From Streptomyces ortus (GTDB lineage Bacteria > Actinomycetota > Actinomycetes > Streptomycetales > Streptomycetaceae), in assembly GCF_026341275.1 (NCBI RefSeq), contig NZ_JAIFZO010000002.1, forward strand, positions 6,044,118-6,108,117: a stretch of 64,000 nt of DNA. Direction: 5' to 3'. The position numbers and the translations under genes were made by a program. Below, piece by piece: positions 1 through 9,625 of the stretch (its first letter is position 1; each line of letters opens with the position of its first letter). The notes under the pieces were generated by a model. It was not told the DNA's origin, ran no database searches, and saw nothing but the letters and a program-made list of their open reading frames with translations.

Positions 1-2142
1 GTGATCGCCGTCCCGGCCGGACGGGTCCCGGAAGCGGTCGCGGAGTGCGGCGAGCACGGGGTGCAGGGGCTCGTCGTGGTCTCCGCGGGGTACGCCGAGA
101 GCGGCCCCGAGGGCCGGGAGCGCCAGCGCGAGCTCGTACGCCAGGCGCGTACGTACGGAATGCGGCTGATCGGGCCGAACGCCTTCGGAGTCATCAACAC
201 CTCCCCGCGGACCCGGCTCAACGCCTCGCTCGCGCCCCAGATGCCGCGCACCGGACGCATCGGCCTGTTCGCCCAGTCCGGGGCCATCGGGATCGCGCTG
301 CTGTCCCGGCTGCACCGGCGCGGCGGCGGTGTCACGGGGGTGACGGGCGTGTCGACGTTCGTCTCCTCCGGCAACCGCGCGGACGTGTCCGGCAACGACG
401 TCCTTCAGTACTGGTACGACGACCCGGACACCGATGTCGCCCTCATGTACCTCGAATCGATCGGCAACCCGCGGAAGTTCACCCGCCTCGCCCGCCGGAC
501 GGCCGCGGCCAAACCGCTGGTCGTCGTCCAGGGCGCGCGGCACGGCGGGGCGGCGCCCCAGGGGCACGCGGTACGGGCCACCCGGCTGCCCCACGCCACG
601 GTGTCCGCCCTGCTGCGGCAGGCCGGGGTCATCCGGGTGGACACGATCACGGAGCTGGTCGACGCGGGGCTGCTGCTGGCCCGCCAGCCCCTGCCCGCGG
701 GCCCCAGGGTGGCGATCCTCGGGAACTCCGAGTCGCTCGGGCTGCTGACGTACGACGCGTGTCTCGCCCAGGGGCTGCGACCGCTGCCGCCCCGCGACCT
801 GACGACGGGCGCCTCCGCCGAGGACTTCCGTGCCGCCCTTGCGCACGCCCTCGCCGACGACGCCTGCGACGCCGTCGTGGTCACGGCGATTCCGGCGGTG
901 GGCGAGCGGTCCGCGGCGGACGCCGCCCTGGCGGAGGCCCTCCGCTCGGCCTCGGCGGCGGCACCCGCCAAACCGGTCCTCGTGGTGCACGTGGAGCTGG
1001 GCGGACTCGCGGAGGCCCTGTCCGCGGCGGCCAGCACCGCCCCGGCCGGAGGCACGACACCGGACGGCACCACCCGGACCGGCACCACGCCGGACGGCAT
1101 CGCGTCGGCAGCCGGCCCCGCCCAGCGCTCCGCTGCCGTCCTCCCCGAGGTGGAGAACGCAGAGGCAGGAAGCGCAGAGCCAGGAAGCGCCGAGGTGGAC
1201 TCCCGCCTCATCCCCGCCTACCCCGCCGCCGAGCGGGCCGTGCGCGCGCTCGCGGAAGCGGTGAAGTACGGCCAGTGGCGGCAGGAGGCCGCCGATCCGG
1301 GGCGGGTGCCCGAGTACGAGGACATCGACGAGAAGGGCGCGGCCGAACAGATCGGCCGCCTTCTCGTCGACGGGGAGGGCGGCACCACCGCGGATACGGG
1401 ACAGACGCAGCCGGGAGCGGCCGTGCCTACGACGGACCCGGGCCCGGTCGCGGACGCGCTCACCCTCGGCCCCGACGACACCTGCGCACTCCTCGCCCGG
1501 TACGGCATCGACGTCCGCCGCGCCCTGCCCGCCCCCACCCCCGGAGAGGCCGCCGCCGCGGCGAAGAACCTCGGCTACCCCGTTGCCCTGAAGACCACCG
1601 CCCCGCACCTGCGGCACCGCGCCGACCTGGGCGGCGTCCGCCTCGACCTGGCGGACGAGGAGCAACTGCGGCGCGCGTACGCCGAATTGACCAGCCTCTT
1701 CGGGGAGCCCGGCGAACTGCGCCCGGTGGTACAGGCCATGGCACCGCGCGGCGTCGACACGGTCGTACGGGCGGTCATCGACCCGGCCGCCGGAGCGGTG
1801 CTCTCCTTCGGGCTCGCCGGAGCGGCCTCGGAGCTGCTCGGAGACACCGCACACCGACTGATTCCGGTCACCGACCGCGACGCCGCCTCCCTGGTCCGCT
1901 CCATCCGGACCGCCCCCCTCCTCTTCGGCTGGCGCGGTTCGGCCCCCGCGGACGTCGCGGCCCTGGAAGAGCTGCTGCTGCGCCTGTCACGGCTTGTCGA
2001 CGACCACCCCGAGGTCGTCTCCGTGTCCCTGGAACCGGTCGTCGTCGCCCCGCGCGGCCTGAGCGTGCTCGGCGCCTCCGTACGGCTCGCGCCGCCGCCC
2101 GCCCGCGACGACCTCGGCCCACGCACGCTCCCCGTGTACTGA
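1..2142 (+). CDS. NDP-forming acyl-CoA synthetase family protein, 5' end outside window
   Basis: The frame is open from the first base, so the 713 visible residues are probably the C-terminal part of a larger protein. Visible are a Rossmann-type CoA-ligase core (LIGPNAFGVIN, then LFAQSGAIGIALL near residues 88-100), a second CoA-ligase half around residues 225-330, and an ATP-grasp-like domain from about residue 490 (YPVALKTTAP, VVQAMAPRGVDTVV). The order matches acetate-CoA ligase (ADP-forming) and Pat-type GNAT/acyl-CoA-synthetase fusions. A Thr/Gly-rich linker with short TPDGT-like repeats (about residues 347-365) separates the halves. In Streptomyces such proteins often carry an acetyltransferase domain, but that part would lie upstream. 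Family call is good; substrate and enzymatic activity are unknown. Confidence 0.8.
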   Translation: MIAVPAGRVPEAVAECGEHGVQGLVVVSAGYAESGPEGRERQRELVRQARTYGMRLIGPNAFGVINTSPRTRLNASLAPQMPRTGRIGLFAQSGAIGIALLSRLHRRGGGVTGVTGVSTFVSSGNRADVSGNDVLQYWYDDPDTDVALMYLESIGNPRKFTRLARRTAAAKPLVVVQGARHGGAAPQGHAVRATRLPHATVSALLRQAGVIRVDTITELVDAGLLLARQPLPAGPRVAILGNSESLGLLTYDACLAQGLRPLPPRDLTTGASAEDFRAALAHALADDACDAVVVTAIPAVGERSAADAALAEALRSASAAAPAKPVLVVHVELGGLAEALSAAASTAPAGGTTPDGTTRTGTTPDGIASAAGPAQRSAAVLPEVENAEAGSAEPGSAEVDSRLIPAYPAAERAVRALAEAVKYGQWRQEAADPGRVPEYEDIDEKGAAEQIGRLLVDGEGGTTADTGQTQPGAAVPTTDPGPVADALTLGPDDTCALLARYGIDVRRALPAPTPGEAAAAAKNLGYPVALKTTAPHLRHRADLGGVRLDLADEEQLRRAYAELTSLFGEPGELRPVVQAMAPRGVDTVVRAVIDPAAGAVLSFGLAGAASELLGDTAHRLIPVTDRDAASLVRSIRTAPLLFGWRGSAPADVAALEELLLRLSRLVDDHPEVVSVSLEPVVVAPRGLSVLGASVRLAPPPARDDLGPRTLPVY

Positions 2143-2183
2143 GCGGTGCCTCGCAGTCAGTACACCCCCGTAGAATGGACATC

Positions 2184-2771
2184 ATGGCCAAGACCAGTAC
2201 GACGACCCAGGGGCTGCGAGCGGCGATCGAGCGCAGCGGCTACTACCCGGCCCTTGTGGCCGAGGCTGTGGAGGCCGCTGTAGGGGGCGAGCCCATCCGG
2301 TCGTATCTGGTCCACCAGGAGACGACGTTCGACGCGAACGAGGTGCGCCGGCACGTCACGGTGCTCGTTCTCACGGGTAACCGTTTCATCGTGAGCCACA
2401 CCGACGAGCAGGCCGCGGACAGCACGTCGCCCACGCCGTACGCGACGACGTCCACGGAGTCCGTGAAGATCGGCCGGATCTCGTCCGTCGTGCTCAGCCG
2501 CGTCGTGGCGAACCCCGAGAAGTACGTCGTGGGGACCCTGCCGCGCGAGGTCGTCCTCACCATCGGCTGGGGCGCGGTCGCCCGGATCGACCTGGAGCCC
2601 GCGGCCTGCGGCGACTCCAACTGCGAGGCGGACCACGGCTACACCGGCAGCTCGACGGCGGACGACCTGAGCCTGCGCGTCAGCGAGGCCGGTGACGGGC
2701 CGGACGCCGTGCGCCAGACGCTCGCCTTCGCGCAGTCGCTCTCCGAGGCGACCGCGGACGTCACCCGCTGA
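2184..2771 (+). CDS. DUF5998 family protein
   Basis: A 195-residue soluble protein of a conserved actinobacterial family of unknown function. No signal peptide or membrane segment is visible. The sequence alternates charged helices with beta-rich stretches (VTVLVLTGNRFIVSHTDE, VVLTIGWGAVARIDLE) and contains one CGDSNCE cysteine pair near residues 155-161. A second in-frame ATG lies 9 bases upstream at 2175; neither start has a strong ribosome binding site. Its TGA overlaps the ATG of the next gene by one base, so it is probably translationally coupled to the phosphodiesterase-like gene. No function can be inferred from the sequence. Confidence 0.75.
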   Translation: MAKTSTTTQGLRAAIERSGYYPALVAEAVEAAVGGEPIRSYLVHQETTFDANEVRRHVTVLVLTGNRFIVSHTDEQAADSTSPTPYATTSTESVKIGRISSVVLSRVVANPEKYVVGTLPREVVLTIGWGAVARIDLEPAACGDSNCEADHGYTGSSTADDLSLRVSEAGDGPDAVRQTLAFAQSLSEATADVTR

Positions 2772-3958
2772 TGTCCCAGCAAGTCTGGGACGACCCGGAA
2801 CCGCTCACCGTCGAATCGGCCCCCGTACCCGAATACGGGACGGGTTCGCTCGCGGACCTCCTGCCCACCCTGGCCGCGGGCATGGACGTACCGGACATGA
2901 CCGCTTCTCTCGGTGAACTGAGCCCGGCCGACCGGAACTGCGTCTTCCTGATCGACGGCCTCGGCTGGGAGCAGCTCAGGGCGCACCCGGACGAGGCCCC
3001 GTTCATGAGCTCCCTGCTGGGCAGCTCGCGCGGCGGGACGGGCCGGCCGATCACGGCGGGCTATCCCGCGACCACCGCCACCTCGCTCGCCTCGGTCGGC
3101 ACCGGCCTGCCCCCGGGAGCGCACGGCCTGCCCGGCTACACCGTGCGCGACCCGGAGACCGGCGAGCTGATGAACCAGCTCCGCTGGATCCCCTGGACCA
3201 AGCCGGCCACGTGGCAGCCGTACCCCACGGTCTTCCAGCTGGCCGACGCGGCGGGTGTGCACACGGCCCAGGTGTCGGCCCCGCACTTCCAGAACACCCC
3301 CCTGACCAAGATCGCGCTCAGCGGCGGCACGTTCCACGGACGGCTGACCGGCGAGGACCGCATGGACATGGCGGCCGAGCAACTGGCAGCGGGGGACCGC
3401 TCGCTGGTCTACACGTACTACGCCGAGGTGGACGGCAAGGGACACCGCTTCGGCATCGACTCCGACGCCTGGCGCGGACAGCTCATGTACGTGGACCGGC
3501 TGGTCCAGCGCCTGGCCGAGCAACTGCCGCCACGCGCGGCCCTGTACGTCACGGCCGACCACGGCATGATCGACATCCCCTTCGACGAGCGCCACCGGAT
3601 CGACTTCGACGAGGACTGGGAGCTGCGCGCGGGCGTGGTCCTCCTCGGCGGCGAGGGCCGCGCCCGGCACGTGTACGCGGTCCAGGGCGCCGAGTCGGAC
3701 GTGCTGACCTGCTGGCGCGAGGTGCTCGGCGAACAGTTCTGGGTGGCCTCGCGCGACGAGGCGATCGCGGCGGGCTGGTTCGGCCCGCACGTCGACGAGC
3801 GGGTGTACGCGCGCATCGGCGACGTGGTCGCCGCCGCCCGGGACGACGTGCTGATCACCGCGTCCGAGCGGGAGCCGAAGGAGTCGCTGATGGTCGGCAA
3901 CCACGGCTCGATGACCCCGGCGGAACAGCACGTTCCGCTGCTGGAAGTGCGTTCCTGA
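2771..3958 (+). CDS. alkaline phosphatase superfamily / nucleotide pyrophosphatase-like protein
   Basis: This 395-residue protein has the hallmarks of type I phosphodiesterase/nucleotide pyrophosphatases. A metal-binding DGLGWE motif sits near residue 58. The PATTATSLASVGTG stretch near residues 98-111 supplies the nucleophile threonine. ADHGM near residue 260 and NHGSM near the C-terminus supply metal ligands. No signal peptide is evident, so it probably acts in the cytoplasm. It overlaps the upstream DUF5998 gene by one base, and thymidine kinase follows 80 bases downstream. The natural substrate (a nucleotide or another phosphodiester) cannot be told from sequence. Confidence 0.85.
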   Translation: MSQQVWDDPEPLTVESAPVPEYGTGSLADLLPTLAAGMDVPDMTASLGELSPADRNCVFLIDGLGWEQLRAHPDEAPFMSSLLGSSRGGTGRPITAGYPATTATSLASVGTGLPPGAHGLPGYTVRDPETGELMNQLRWIPWTKPATWQPYPTVFQLADAAGVHTAQVSAPHFQNTPLTKIALSGGTFHGRLTGEDRMDMAAEQLAAGDRSLVYTYYAEVDGKGHRFGIDSDAWRGQLMYVDRLVQRLAEQLPPRAALYVTADHGMIDIPFDERHRIDFDEDWELRAGVVLLGGEGRARHVYAVQGAESDVLTCWREVLGEQFWVASRDEAIAAGWFGPHVDERVYARIGDVVAAARDDVLITASEREPKESLMVGNHGSMTPAEQHVPLLEVRS

Positions 3959-4038
3959 CCCTCCGCCCGCCGCGCATCGTCCCCGCCCAGCCGCCCCCGA
4001 CCGCTGCTCCACCCCCGCTGAAAGGTGCTCGACTCCCC

Positions 4039-4695
4039 ATGCCCGAGCTGGTGTTCTTCTCCGGAACCATGGACTGCGGGAAGTCGACGCTGGCTCTGCA
4101 GATCGAGCACAACCGCTCGGCCCGCGGTCTGCAGGGGATGATCTTCACCCGGGACGACCGCGCGGGCGAGGGCAAACTGTCCTCCCGGCTCGGTCTGGTC
4201 ACGGACGCGGTGGAGGTCGAGGACGACCAGGACATGTACGCGTACCTCGTCGAGCACCTCTCACGGGGCGGCCGGGCGGACTACGTCATCGCGGACGAGG
4301 CACAGTTCCTCGCCCCCGAACAGATCGACCAACTCGCGCGCGTGGTCGACGACCTGGACATCGACGTCTTCGCCTTCGGCATCACCACCGACTTCCGCTC
4401 CAAGCTCTTCCCGGGCTCGCAGCGGCTCGTCGAACTCGCCGACCGCGTCGAGGTGCTCCAGGTCGAGGCCCTCTGCTGGTGCGGCGCCCGCGCCACCCAC
4501 AACGCCCGCACGATAGGCGGCCGGATGGTCGTGGAGGGTGCCCAGGTCGTCGTCGGAGACGTCGACCAGTCACAGGACATCGGCTACGAGGTGCTGTGCC
4601 GCCGGCACCACAGCCGGCGGATGACCGCGGCGACCGCGCGGGCGGGCGCCCTGTCCCCGGACGTACTCCCGCTGGACACCGCGGCCCGACGCTGA
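4039..4695 (+). CDS. tdk: thymidine kinase
   Basis: A 218-residue type II thymidine kinase that phosphorylates thymidine to dTMP in the salvage pathway. The P-loop GTMDCGKST is at residues 9-17, the Walker B region VIADEAQFL lies near residue 82, and zinc-binding cysteines occur in CWCGARAT and near the C-terminus (CRRHH). The length is typical of bacterial tdk. It may share transcription with the upstream phosphatase-like gene. The 3' end abuts the convergent VOC gene with only 9 bases between the stop codons. Confidence 0.93.
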   Translation: MPELVFFSGTMDCGKSTLALQIEHNRSARGLQGMIFTRDDRAGEGKLSSRLGLVTDAVEVEDDQDMYAYLVEHLSRGGRADYVIADEAQFLAPEQIDQLARVVDDLDIDVFAFGITTDFRSKLFPGSQRLVELADRVEVLQVEALCWCGARATHNARTIGGRMVVEGAQVVVGDVDQSQDIGYEVLCRRHHSRRMTAATARAGALSPDVLPLDTAARR

Positions 4696-4704
4696 AAGCC
4701 CGCT

Positions 4705-5499
4705 TCAGCGGCTGGTCCGCACCAGGGAGAACACCGCTCCCTCCAGGTCCGCCACCTCGGCGATCCGGCCGTACGGGCTGTCGTGGGCCCGCTTGAGGAC
4801 GTGGCCGCCGAGTTCGCCGACCAGGGCCGCCGCCGCGTCCACGTCGACGACCTCGAAGTACGTCATCCAGTGGGCGCCCCGGTCCCTGGGCAGGGCGTTG
4901 CCGACGCCATGGATCCCGGCCACCGGGCGGCCCTTGAGGTGCAGGGTGACGTAGTCGGAGTCGGCGGAGACGACGGGCTCCTCCTCGTAGCCGAAGACCG
5001 TCTCGTAGAACTTGGCGACCCCCGCGGACTCCCGGGTGACGAGTTCGTTCCACGCGGGGGTCCCGGGAACCCCGGCGATGCCCGCACCGAGATGGGCCGC
5101 GGCCTGCCAGATGCCGAACACGGCGCCCGAGGGGTCCGAGGCGATCGCCAGACGGCCGGCGGTGTCGGCGACCAGCGGACCCACGCCGACCGTGCCACCG
5201 CAGTGCCGGACTGTCTCCGCCGTCAGGTCCACGTCGTCCGAGGCGAGGTAGGGCGTCCACGCCACCGGCAGATGGCGGTCCGCCGGCAGCAGGCCGATGC
5301 CCGCCACCTCGTGCCCGTCCAACCGCGCCCGCACATAGGCTCCCAGCTGCTGCGGACCGGGCTGGAACTCCCAGCCGAACAGTTCCCCGTAGAACTCCTG
5401 GGTCGCCGCCATCCCGTGCACCATCAGACTCACCCAGCAGGGCGCGCCGGGCGTGTACGCGGCACCGTCCAGGCCGGCCGACTCCCGTGCCTCGGTCAT
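4705..5499 (-). CDS. VOC family protein (two glyoxalase-like domains)
   Basis: A 264-residue protein made of two tandem vicinal-oxygen-chelate halves. The first begins with WVSLMVHGMAATQEFYGELFGWEF and the second with AWNELVTRESAGVAKFYETVFGYE, the usual betaalphabetabetabeta pattern. The start chosen is the ATG at 5499, with GAGGAG about 9 bases upstream; a GTG two codons earlier is also possible. Such proteins can be dioxygenases, glyoxalases or antibiotic-binding proteins. No metal-ligand set is clear enough to choose. It is cytoplasmic and monocistronic. Confidence 0.85.
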   Translation of the reverse strand: MTEARESAGLDGAAYTPGAPCWVSLMVHGMAATQEFYGELFGWEFQPGPQQLGAYVRARLDGHEVAGIGLLPADRHLPVAWTPYLASDDVDLTAETVRHCGGTVGVGPLVADTAGRLAIASDPSGAVFGIWQAAAHLGAGIAGVPGTPAWNELVTRESAGVAKFYETVFGYEEEPVVSADSDYVTLHLKGRPVAGIHGVGNALPRDRGAHWMTYFEVVDVDAAAALVGELGGHVLKRAHDSPYGRIAEVADLEGAVFSLVRTSR

Positions 5500-5811
5500 C
5501 GTCACCCTCTCCTCGGCGCCTCGCGGGGCCGCTTCACTTCCGCTGTCGAACCGCACGTACCGCCTTCGTGGACCACGGCTCCGGTGCCGATGGTCGCACC
5601 ACCGGCGGTCGGCCGCGCCAGGGCCGAACGGCCCTCGGCGGGAGGATGCGCGCATTCCTGTTGCCCATCCGTTTCCCCGCGATTGCCCGCGCATGTCCAC
5701 CGGCCGTACAGCGCGTGCCCGTTCCGGCACTCCGTGTGGCCGGGGCGGCCCGGCCGAGCACAGTAGCCGGACCTGGACGAAGTGGCCACCCCGTGCGCGA
5801 GGATGGTGGCC
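5500..5811. other. 312-base intergenic region with no recognised gene
   Basis: This lies between two divergently read genes (VOC on minus, sulfurtransferase on plus) and must hold both promoters. No convincing -35/-10 pair, repeat or RNA structure was recognised. Confidence 0.5.
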
Positions 5812-6639
5812 ATGAACGCCATCATCTCCGCATCCCGACTCGCGAGCGACCTGACGGGACCGAACCCGCCGGTCGTGCTGGACGTCCGCTGGCAGCTGGG
5901 CGGCCCGAACCTGCGCCACGCCTACGAGGAGGCACACATTCCGGGTGCCGTTTACGTGGACCTGGACACCGAGCTCGCCGGCCCCGCCGGCGCGGCGGGC
6001 CGCCACCCGCTGCCCGACCCGGAGGTCTTCGCCGAGGCCATGCGCGCGGCCGGGGTCAGCGAGAACCGTGACGTCGTCGTGTACGACGGAGGGCTCGGCT
6101 GGGCCGCCGCGCGGGCCTGGTGGCTGTTGCGCTGGACGGGTCATCCGTCGGTGCGTGTGCTTGACGGCGGCCTCGCCGCGTGGAGCGGTCCGGTCGAGAG
6201 CGGCCCCGCGGCTCCGGCCGCCGGAACCTTCGTACCCGCTCCGGGGAAGGCGTCCCTGCTCGATGCCGACGGCGCCGCGGCGCTGGCCCGTGCCGGTCTG
6301 CTGCTCGACGCCCGGGCCGCCGAGCGCTATCGCGGAGACGTCGAGCCGATCGACCCGGTCGGCGGCCACATCCCCGGCGCGGTCTCGGCACCGACCACCG
6401 GGAATGTGGCCGAATCCGGTTGCTTCCTGCCGGCCGCCGAACTCGCCGACCGCTTCGCGTCGTTGGGCGCCGACGGGTCTTCGGAGGTCGGTGTCTACTG
6501 CGGGTCGGGCGTCTCCGGCGCGCACGAGGTGCTTGCGCTGGCGGTCGCGGGTATCCCGGCCGCGCTGTACGTGGGGTCCTGGTCGGAGTGGTCGCGGGAC
6601 GCCGGCCGGCCGGTCGCGACCGGCCCCGATCCGCAGTAG
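5812..6639 (+). CDS. sulfurtransferase (two-domain rhodanese)
   Basis: A 275-residue tandem-rhodanese enzyme of the thiosulfate / 3-mercaptopyruvate sulfurtransferase type. The inactive N-terminal domain carries the VLDVRWQLGG and HIPGAVYVDLD signatures. The C-terminal domain carries LLDARAAERYRGD, a second HIPGAV, and the active-site loop YCGSGVSG with the catalytic cysteine near residue 228. ATG 5812 was preferred over in-frame ATG 5803 because the GAGG motif directly touches the latter. It transfers sulfane sulfur to cyanide or thiols and is cytoplasmic. A strong stem-loop follows at 6690-6718. Confidence 0.9.
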   Translation: MNAIISASRLASDLTGPNPPVVLDVRWQLGGPNLRHAYEEAHIPGAVYVDLDTELAGPAGAAGRHPLPDPEVFAEAMRAAGVSENRDVVVYDGGLGWAAARAWWLLRWTGHPSVRVLDGGLAAWSGPVESGPAAPAAGTFVPAPGKASLLDADGAAALARAGLLLDARAAERYRGDVEPIDPVGGHIPGAVSAPTTGNVAESGCFLPAAELADRFASLGADGSSEVGVYCGSGVSGAHEVLALAVAGIPAALYVGSWSEWSRDAGRPVATGPDPQ

Positions 6640-6689
6640 CGCCAGAGGCGGGTCGGCGGGCAGGTAAGGAAGGGCGGACAAAAGAACCG

Positions 6690-6718
6690 AGGGCTCGCAC
6701 CGGCATGGTGCGAGCCCT
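6690..6718. terminator. bidirectional terminator hairpin
   Basis: A perfect 12-bp inverted repeat (AGGGCTCGCACC with its complement) surrounds a 5-base loop. It lies between the convergent sulfurtransferase and sepH genes and could terminate both. Confidence 0.75.
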
Positions 6719-6748
6719 CCGCCACTTCCTGGTCCTGCTTCTCGCGTC

Positions 6749-7834
6749 CTAGTCCTGCTTCTTGCGTCGCGTCCCGAAGACGATCTCGTCCCAGCTCGGT
6801 ACGGCCGCTCTGCGTCCCGGACGGACACCGTCCGCCTCGGCCTGCCGGTCGGTGGCGCCGACGAGCCGGTCGCGGTGGCTGGCCACCGAGCGCGGCATCA
6901 GCACGTCCGCGTAGGCGGAACCGGCCGAGGCCGCGGGAGCCGGCGGCTCCTCCACCTCGGGCTCGGTGACGGGCGGTTCGTCCGTCGCGGGGAGTTCGGT
7001 GGTCGAGGCCGTCGAGGCCGCGGGTCCTGCCGAGGGCCGCTCGGGCACGACCATGTCGCCGCGGAAGCTGGGCACCGCTTCCAGGAGGCTGGTCAGCGAG
7101 TCGCGCTCACGCTCGCTGACACCCTCCTCGATGTCCGGCTCGGAGGACGGCGGCAGGCTCGGCCGCTCGATCTGCCGGTCCAGGGAGCGGTCCAGCGGAC
7201 GGTCGCGGGGCAGCCGCGCGATACGCGGGACGAACGGGAAGCTGGGCTCGGCGGTGCCGAGGTCGTCGGACTCGCCGATCAGCGAGCGCGCCTCGTCGTC
7301 GACGGCCTGGACGAGCCGCCGGGGCGGGTCGTACGTCCAGCTCGCGGAGTGCGGTTCGCTCGCCACGCGGTAGACGAGCAGCACCTCCCAGGTGCCGTCG
7401 TCGCGGCGCCAGGAGTCCCACTGGACGGTCTCCTTGTCGGCGCCGCGGTGCAGCAGGCGCTCCTGCACGGCCTCGCCGAGCTGGGGTCCTGTCGTCTCAC
7501 CGGGGCGGCGGACGGGCGTCTTGCGGGCCCGCTCCGCCATGAAGGCGCGCTCGGCGAGGACGGGTCCCTCGAAGCGGCGCACCCGGTCGACCGGGATACC
7601 GGCGAGCTGGGCGACTTCTTCGGCGGACGCTCCCGCGCGTATACGTGCCTGGATGTCTCGGGGGCGGAGATGGCTCTCCACCTCGATCTCGATCTGGCCG
7701 AGGCGGGGACGGTCGCCGCGTACGGCGGCGCGTAGACGCTCGTCAATCGGAAGCGTGTACTCCGTGCTGTCCGCAGCCTTCAGCACCAGCCGTGTGCCGT
7801 CGTTGGAGACGGCCACGACACGCAGTTCGGGCAT
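6749..7834 (-). CDS. sepH: septation protein SepH
   Basis: A 361-residue actinobacterial protein of the SepH family (N-terminal DUF3071). The family is described as binding FtsZ and stimulating its assembly during sporulation septation. The conserved N-terminal part begins MPELRVVAVSNDGTRLVLK and includes a helix-turn-helix-like stretch near residues 60-85 (IQARIRAGASAEEVAQLAGIP). The middle is acidic and Pro-rich, probably disordered. The C-terminus ends with the conserved PSWDEIVFGTRRKKQD. The start at 7834 has a GGGAGG site. The neighbourhood (sulfurtransferase, ferrochelatase, CutRS) matches what I recall of the S. coelicolor core. Confidence 0.93.
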   Translation of the reverse strand: MPELRVVAVSNDGTRLVLKAADSTEYTLPIDERLRAAVRGDRPRLGQIEIEVESHLRPRDIQARIRAGASAEEVAQLAGIPVDRVRRFEGPVLAERAFMAERARKTPVRRPGETTGPQLGEAVQERLLHRGADKETVQWDSWRRDDGTWEVLLVYRVASEPHSASWTYDPPRRLVQAVDDEARSLIGESDDLGTAEPSFPFVPRIARLPRDRPLDRSLDRQIERPSLPPSSEPDIEEGVSERERDSLTSLLEAVPSFRGDMVVPERPSAGPAASTASTTELPATDEPPVTEPEVEEPPAPAASAGSAYADVLMPRSVASHRDRLVGATDRQAEADGVRPGRRAAVPSWDEIVFGTRRKKQD

Positions 7835-8305
7835 GGGGACCTCCCGGGTGGTGCCTGCCGACGTCACGTGCGTCGCTGCTTCCGCTAGTCGAGTGTGGCC
7901 TGCCCGGGTGCAGCCTGCCACAACCTTGCCGAGTTGCCCGGCGTGTCGGACGGTGGCCCGAACTCGCCGTTATGGCACGGTTACCTATTCGCAACGCTAA
8001 GTGACAATCCTCATCACCCTGTGCAACGGGCCCCCTCTCGGCGGTCCTGTACGGCTCCGGACACCCTGGCGCGCGTCCGGTCCCAGGGCTCGCAACAGTA
8101 CTCCATTCGGGCCACTTGCGTGGATCGGCACGCCACCGAACTTCTGTCCGGAGGCGGGAGTTGGACGCCGGGGGTGACATTTTCGTGATCATGATGAGAC
8201 TCGTTCTTCACATGATCGCCGGAAGTCGGGTGAGCTGCTTCGACCGTACGTCCTGTGCTCGGGCAACCGGTCGACGCGACCGCCGCTCGTGGTCGGCCGG
8301 AGCCG
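7835..8305. other. 471-base intergenic region upstream of sepH
   Basis: No gene was recognised; open frames here are GC-driven shadows. On the minus strand a TTGTCA element (around 8003-8008) followed by an AT-richer GAATAGGTAAC stretch (around 7980-7990) could be part of the sepH promoter, but spacing is not convincing. The 8030-8305 part is the 3' flank of the oxidase gene. Confidence 0.4.
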
Positions 8306-9625
8306 TCAGTCGCCCAGGATCCGCCGCAGGTAGTCGTTGCCGAAGCGCCGCTCCGGGTCGAGCCGGTCCCGCAGCGCGGTGAACTCGCCGAAGCGCGGAT
8401 AGACCTCGGCGAAGTACTCCGCGTCACGGGTGTGCACCTTGCCCCAGTGGGGCCGGCCTTCGTGCGCGGTGAAGATCCGCTCCGCGGCGCTGAAGTACGC
8501 CTGGTAGGGCGTCCCCCTGAACATGTGGACCGCGATGTACGCGCTGTCCCGGCCGGACGCGGTGGAGAGGGTGATGTCGTCCGCGGGGGCCGTGCGCACC
8601 TCCACCGGGAAGCTGATGCGCAGAGGCGAACGGTCGACCATGGCCTTGAGTTCGCGCAAGGTCTCGACCAGGGCGGCTCGCGGAACCGCGTATTCCATCT
8701 CCGTGAAACGCACCCGGCGGGGAGAAGTGAAGACCTTGTAGGGAATGTCGGTGTAGGTGCGGGCGGACAGGGCGCGGCTGGAGATCCGGGCGATGGAGGG
8801 GATCGTGGCGGGGACGGCACGGCCCACGTAGTTGGCCGCCTGGAAGACGCCGTTGGAGAGGAACTCGTCCTCGTACAGGCCCCGGACGGTACCGACCGGC
8901 TTCTCCGGGCCCACGCTGCGGTTGTTGCGCTTGGTGTTGCAGTTGCCGGTGTGGGGGAACCAGTAGAACTCGAAGTGCTCGTTCTCCGTGAACAGTTCGT
9001 CGAAGGAGCCTGTCACCTCGTCGAAGCTCATCGGCTCCTCGCGGGCCGAGAGGAGGAAAAGGGGCTCCACGGAGAAGGTGATCGCGGTGATGACCCCCAG
9101 GGCGCCTATCCCGATCCGGGCCGCCGCGAAGATCTCGGGGTTCTCCTTCTCGGAACAGGCGAGGACCGAGCCGTCGGCGCTCACCAGTTCAAGTCCCACG
9201 ATCTGGGCGGCGATCGAGGCGGAGTCGCGGCCGGTGCCGTGCGTGCCGGTGCTGGTCGCGCCCGACACCGTCTGCTCCATGATGTCGCCCATGTTCGTGA
9301 GCGACAGACCCTCCCGGGCCAGGGCGAGGTTGAGGCGCTTGAGCGGTGTGCCGGCCTCCACCGTGACGGTGCCGTTGTCACGGTCGATCCTGCGGATCCC
9401 GGTCAACAGTTGAGGGCGGATCAATACGCCGTCGGTCGCCGCCGCCGCGGTGAAGGAGTGGCCTGTGCCGACGGCCTTGACTCTCAGTCCGTCCTCGGCG
9501 GCCCGGCGCACGGCGGCGGAGAGTTCCTCGACGGAGGCGGGCGTGACCTCCCGGGCCGGCCGGGCGGTGACGTTCCCTGCCCAGTTACGCCAGGTGCCGC
9601 TCTTGCCGCTCACTGTGCTGTACAT
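8306..9625 (-). CDS. D-arabinono-1,4-lactone oxidase family FAD oxidoreductase
   Basis: A 439-residue flavoenzyme of the aldonolactone/alditol oxidase family. The N-terminal PCMH-type FAD-binding domain has a GTGHSF motif near residue 53, where the histidine in this family covalently binds FAD, plus the SGATSTGTHGTG stretch near residues 120-131. The C-terminal half is the ALO domain, with a late HWGK motif near residue 396 and FGNDYLRRIL at the end. The start at 9625 has a GGGGAGG site. Its 5' end overlaps the 3' end of the upstream MFS gene by 41 bases, so the two are one transcription unit. The substrate (sugar lactone or alditol) is not decidable. Confidence 0.9.
   Translation of the reverse strand: MYSTVSGKSGTWRNWAGNVTARPAREVTPASVEELSAAVRRAAEDGLRVKAVGTGHSFTAAAATDGVLIRPQLLTGIRRIDRDNGTVTVEAGTPLKRLNLALAREGLSLTNMGDIMEQTVSGATSTGTHGTGRDSASIAAQIVGLELVSADGSVLACSEKENPEIFAAARIGIGALGVITAITFSVEPLFLLSAREEPMSFDEVTGSFDELFTENEHFEFYWFPHTGNCNTKRNNRSVGPEKPVGTVRGLYEDEFLSNGVFQAANYVGRAVPATIPSIARISSRALSARTYTDIPYKVFTSPRRVRFTEMEYAVPRAALVETLRELKAMVDRSPLRISFPVEVRTAPADDITLSTASGRDSAYIAVHMFRGTPYQAYFSAAERIFTAHEGRPHWGKVHTRDAEYFAEVYPRFGEFTALRDRLDPERRFGNDYLRRILGD

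Noticed and set aside
2639..4012. 457-codon minus-strand frame opposite the phosphodiesterase-like gene
   Set aside because: Composition is Arg/Gly/Val shadow sequence; the opposite strand encodes clear catalytic motifs.
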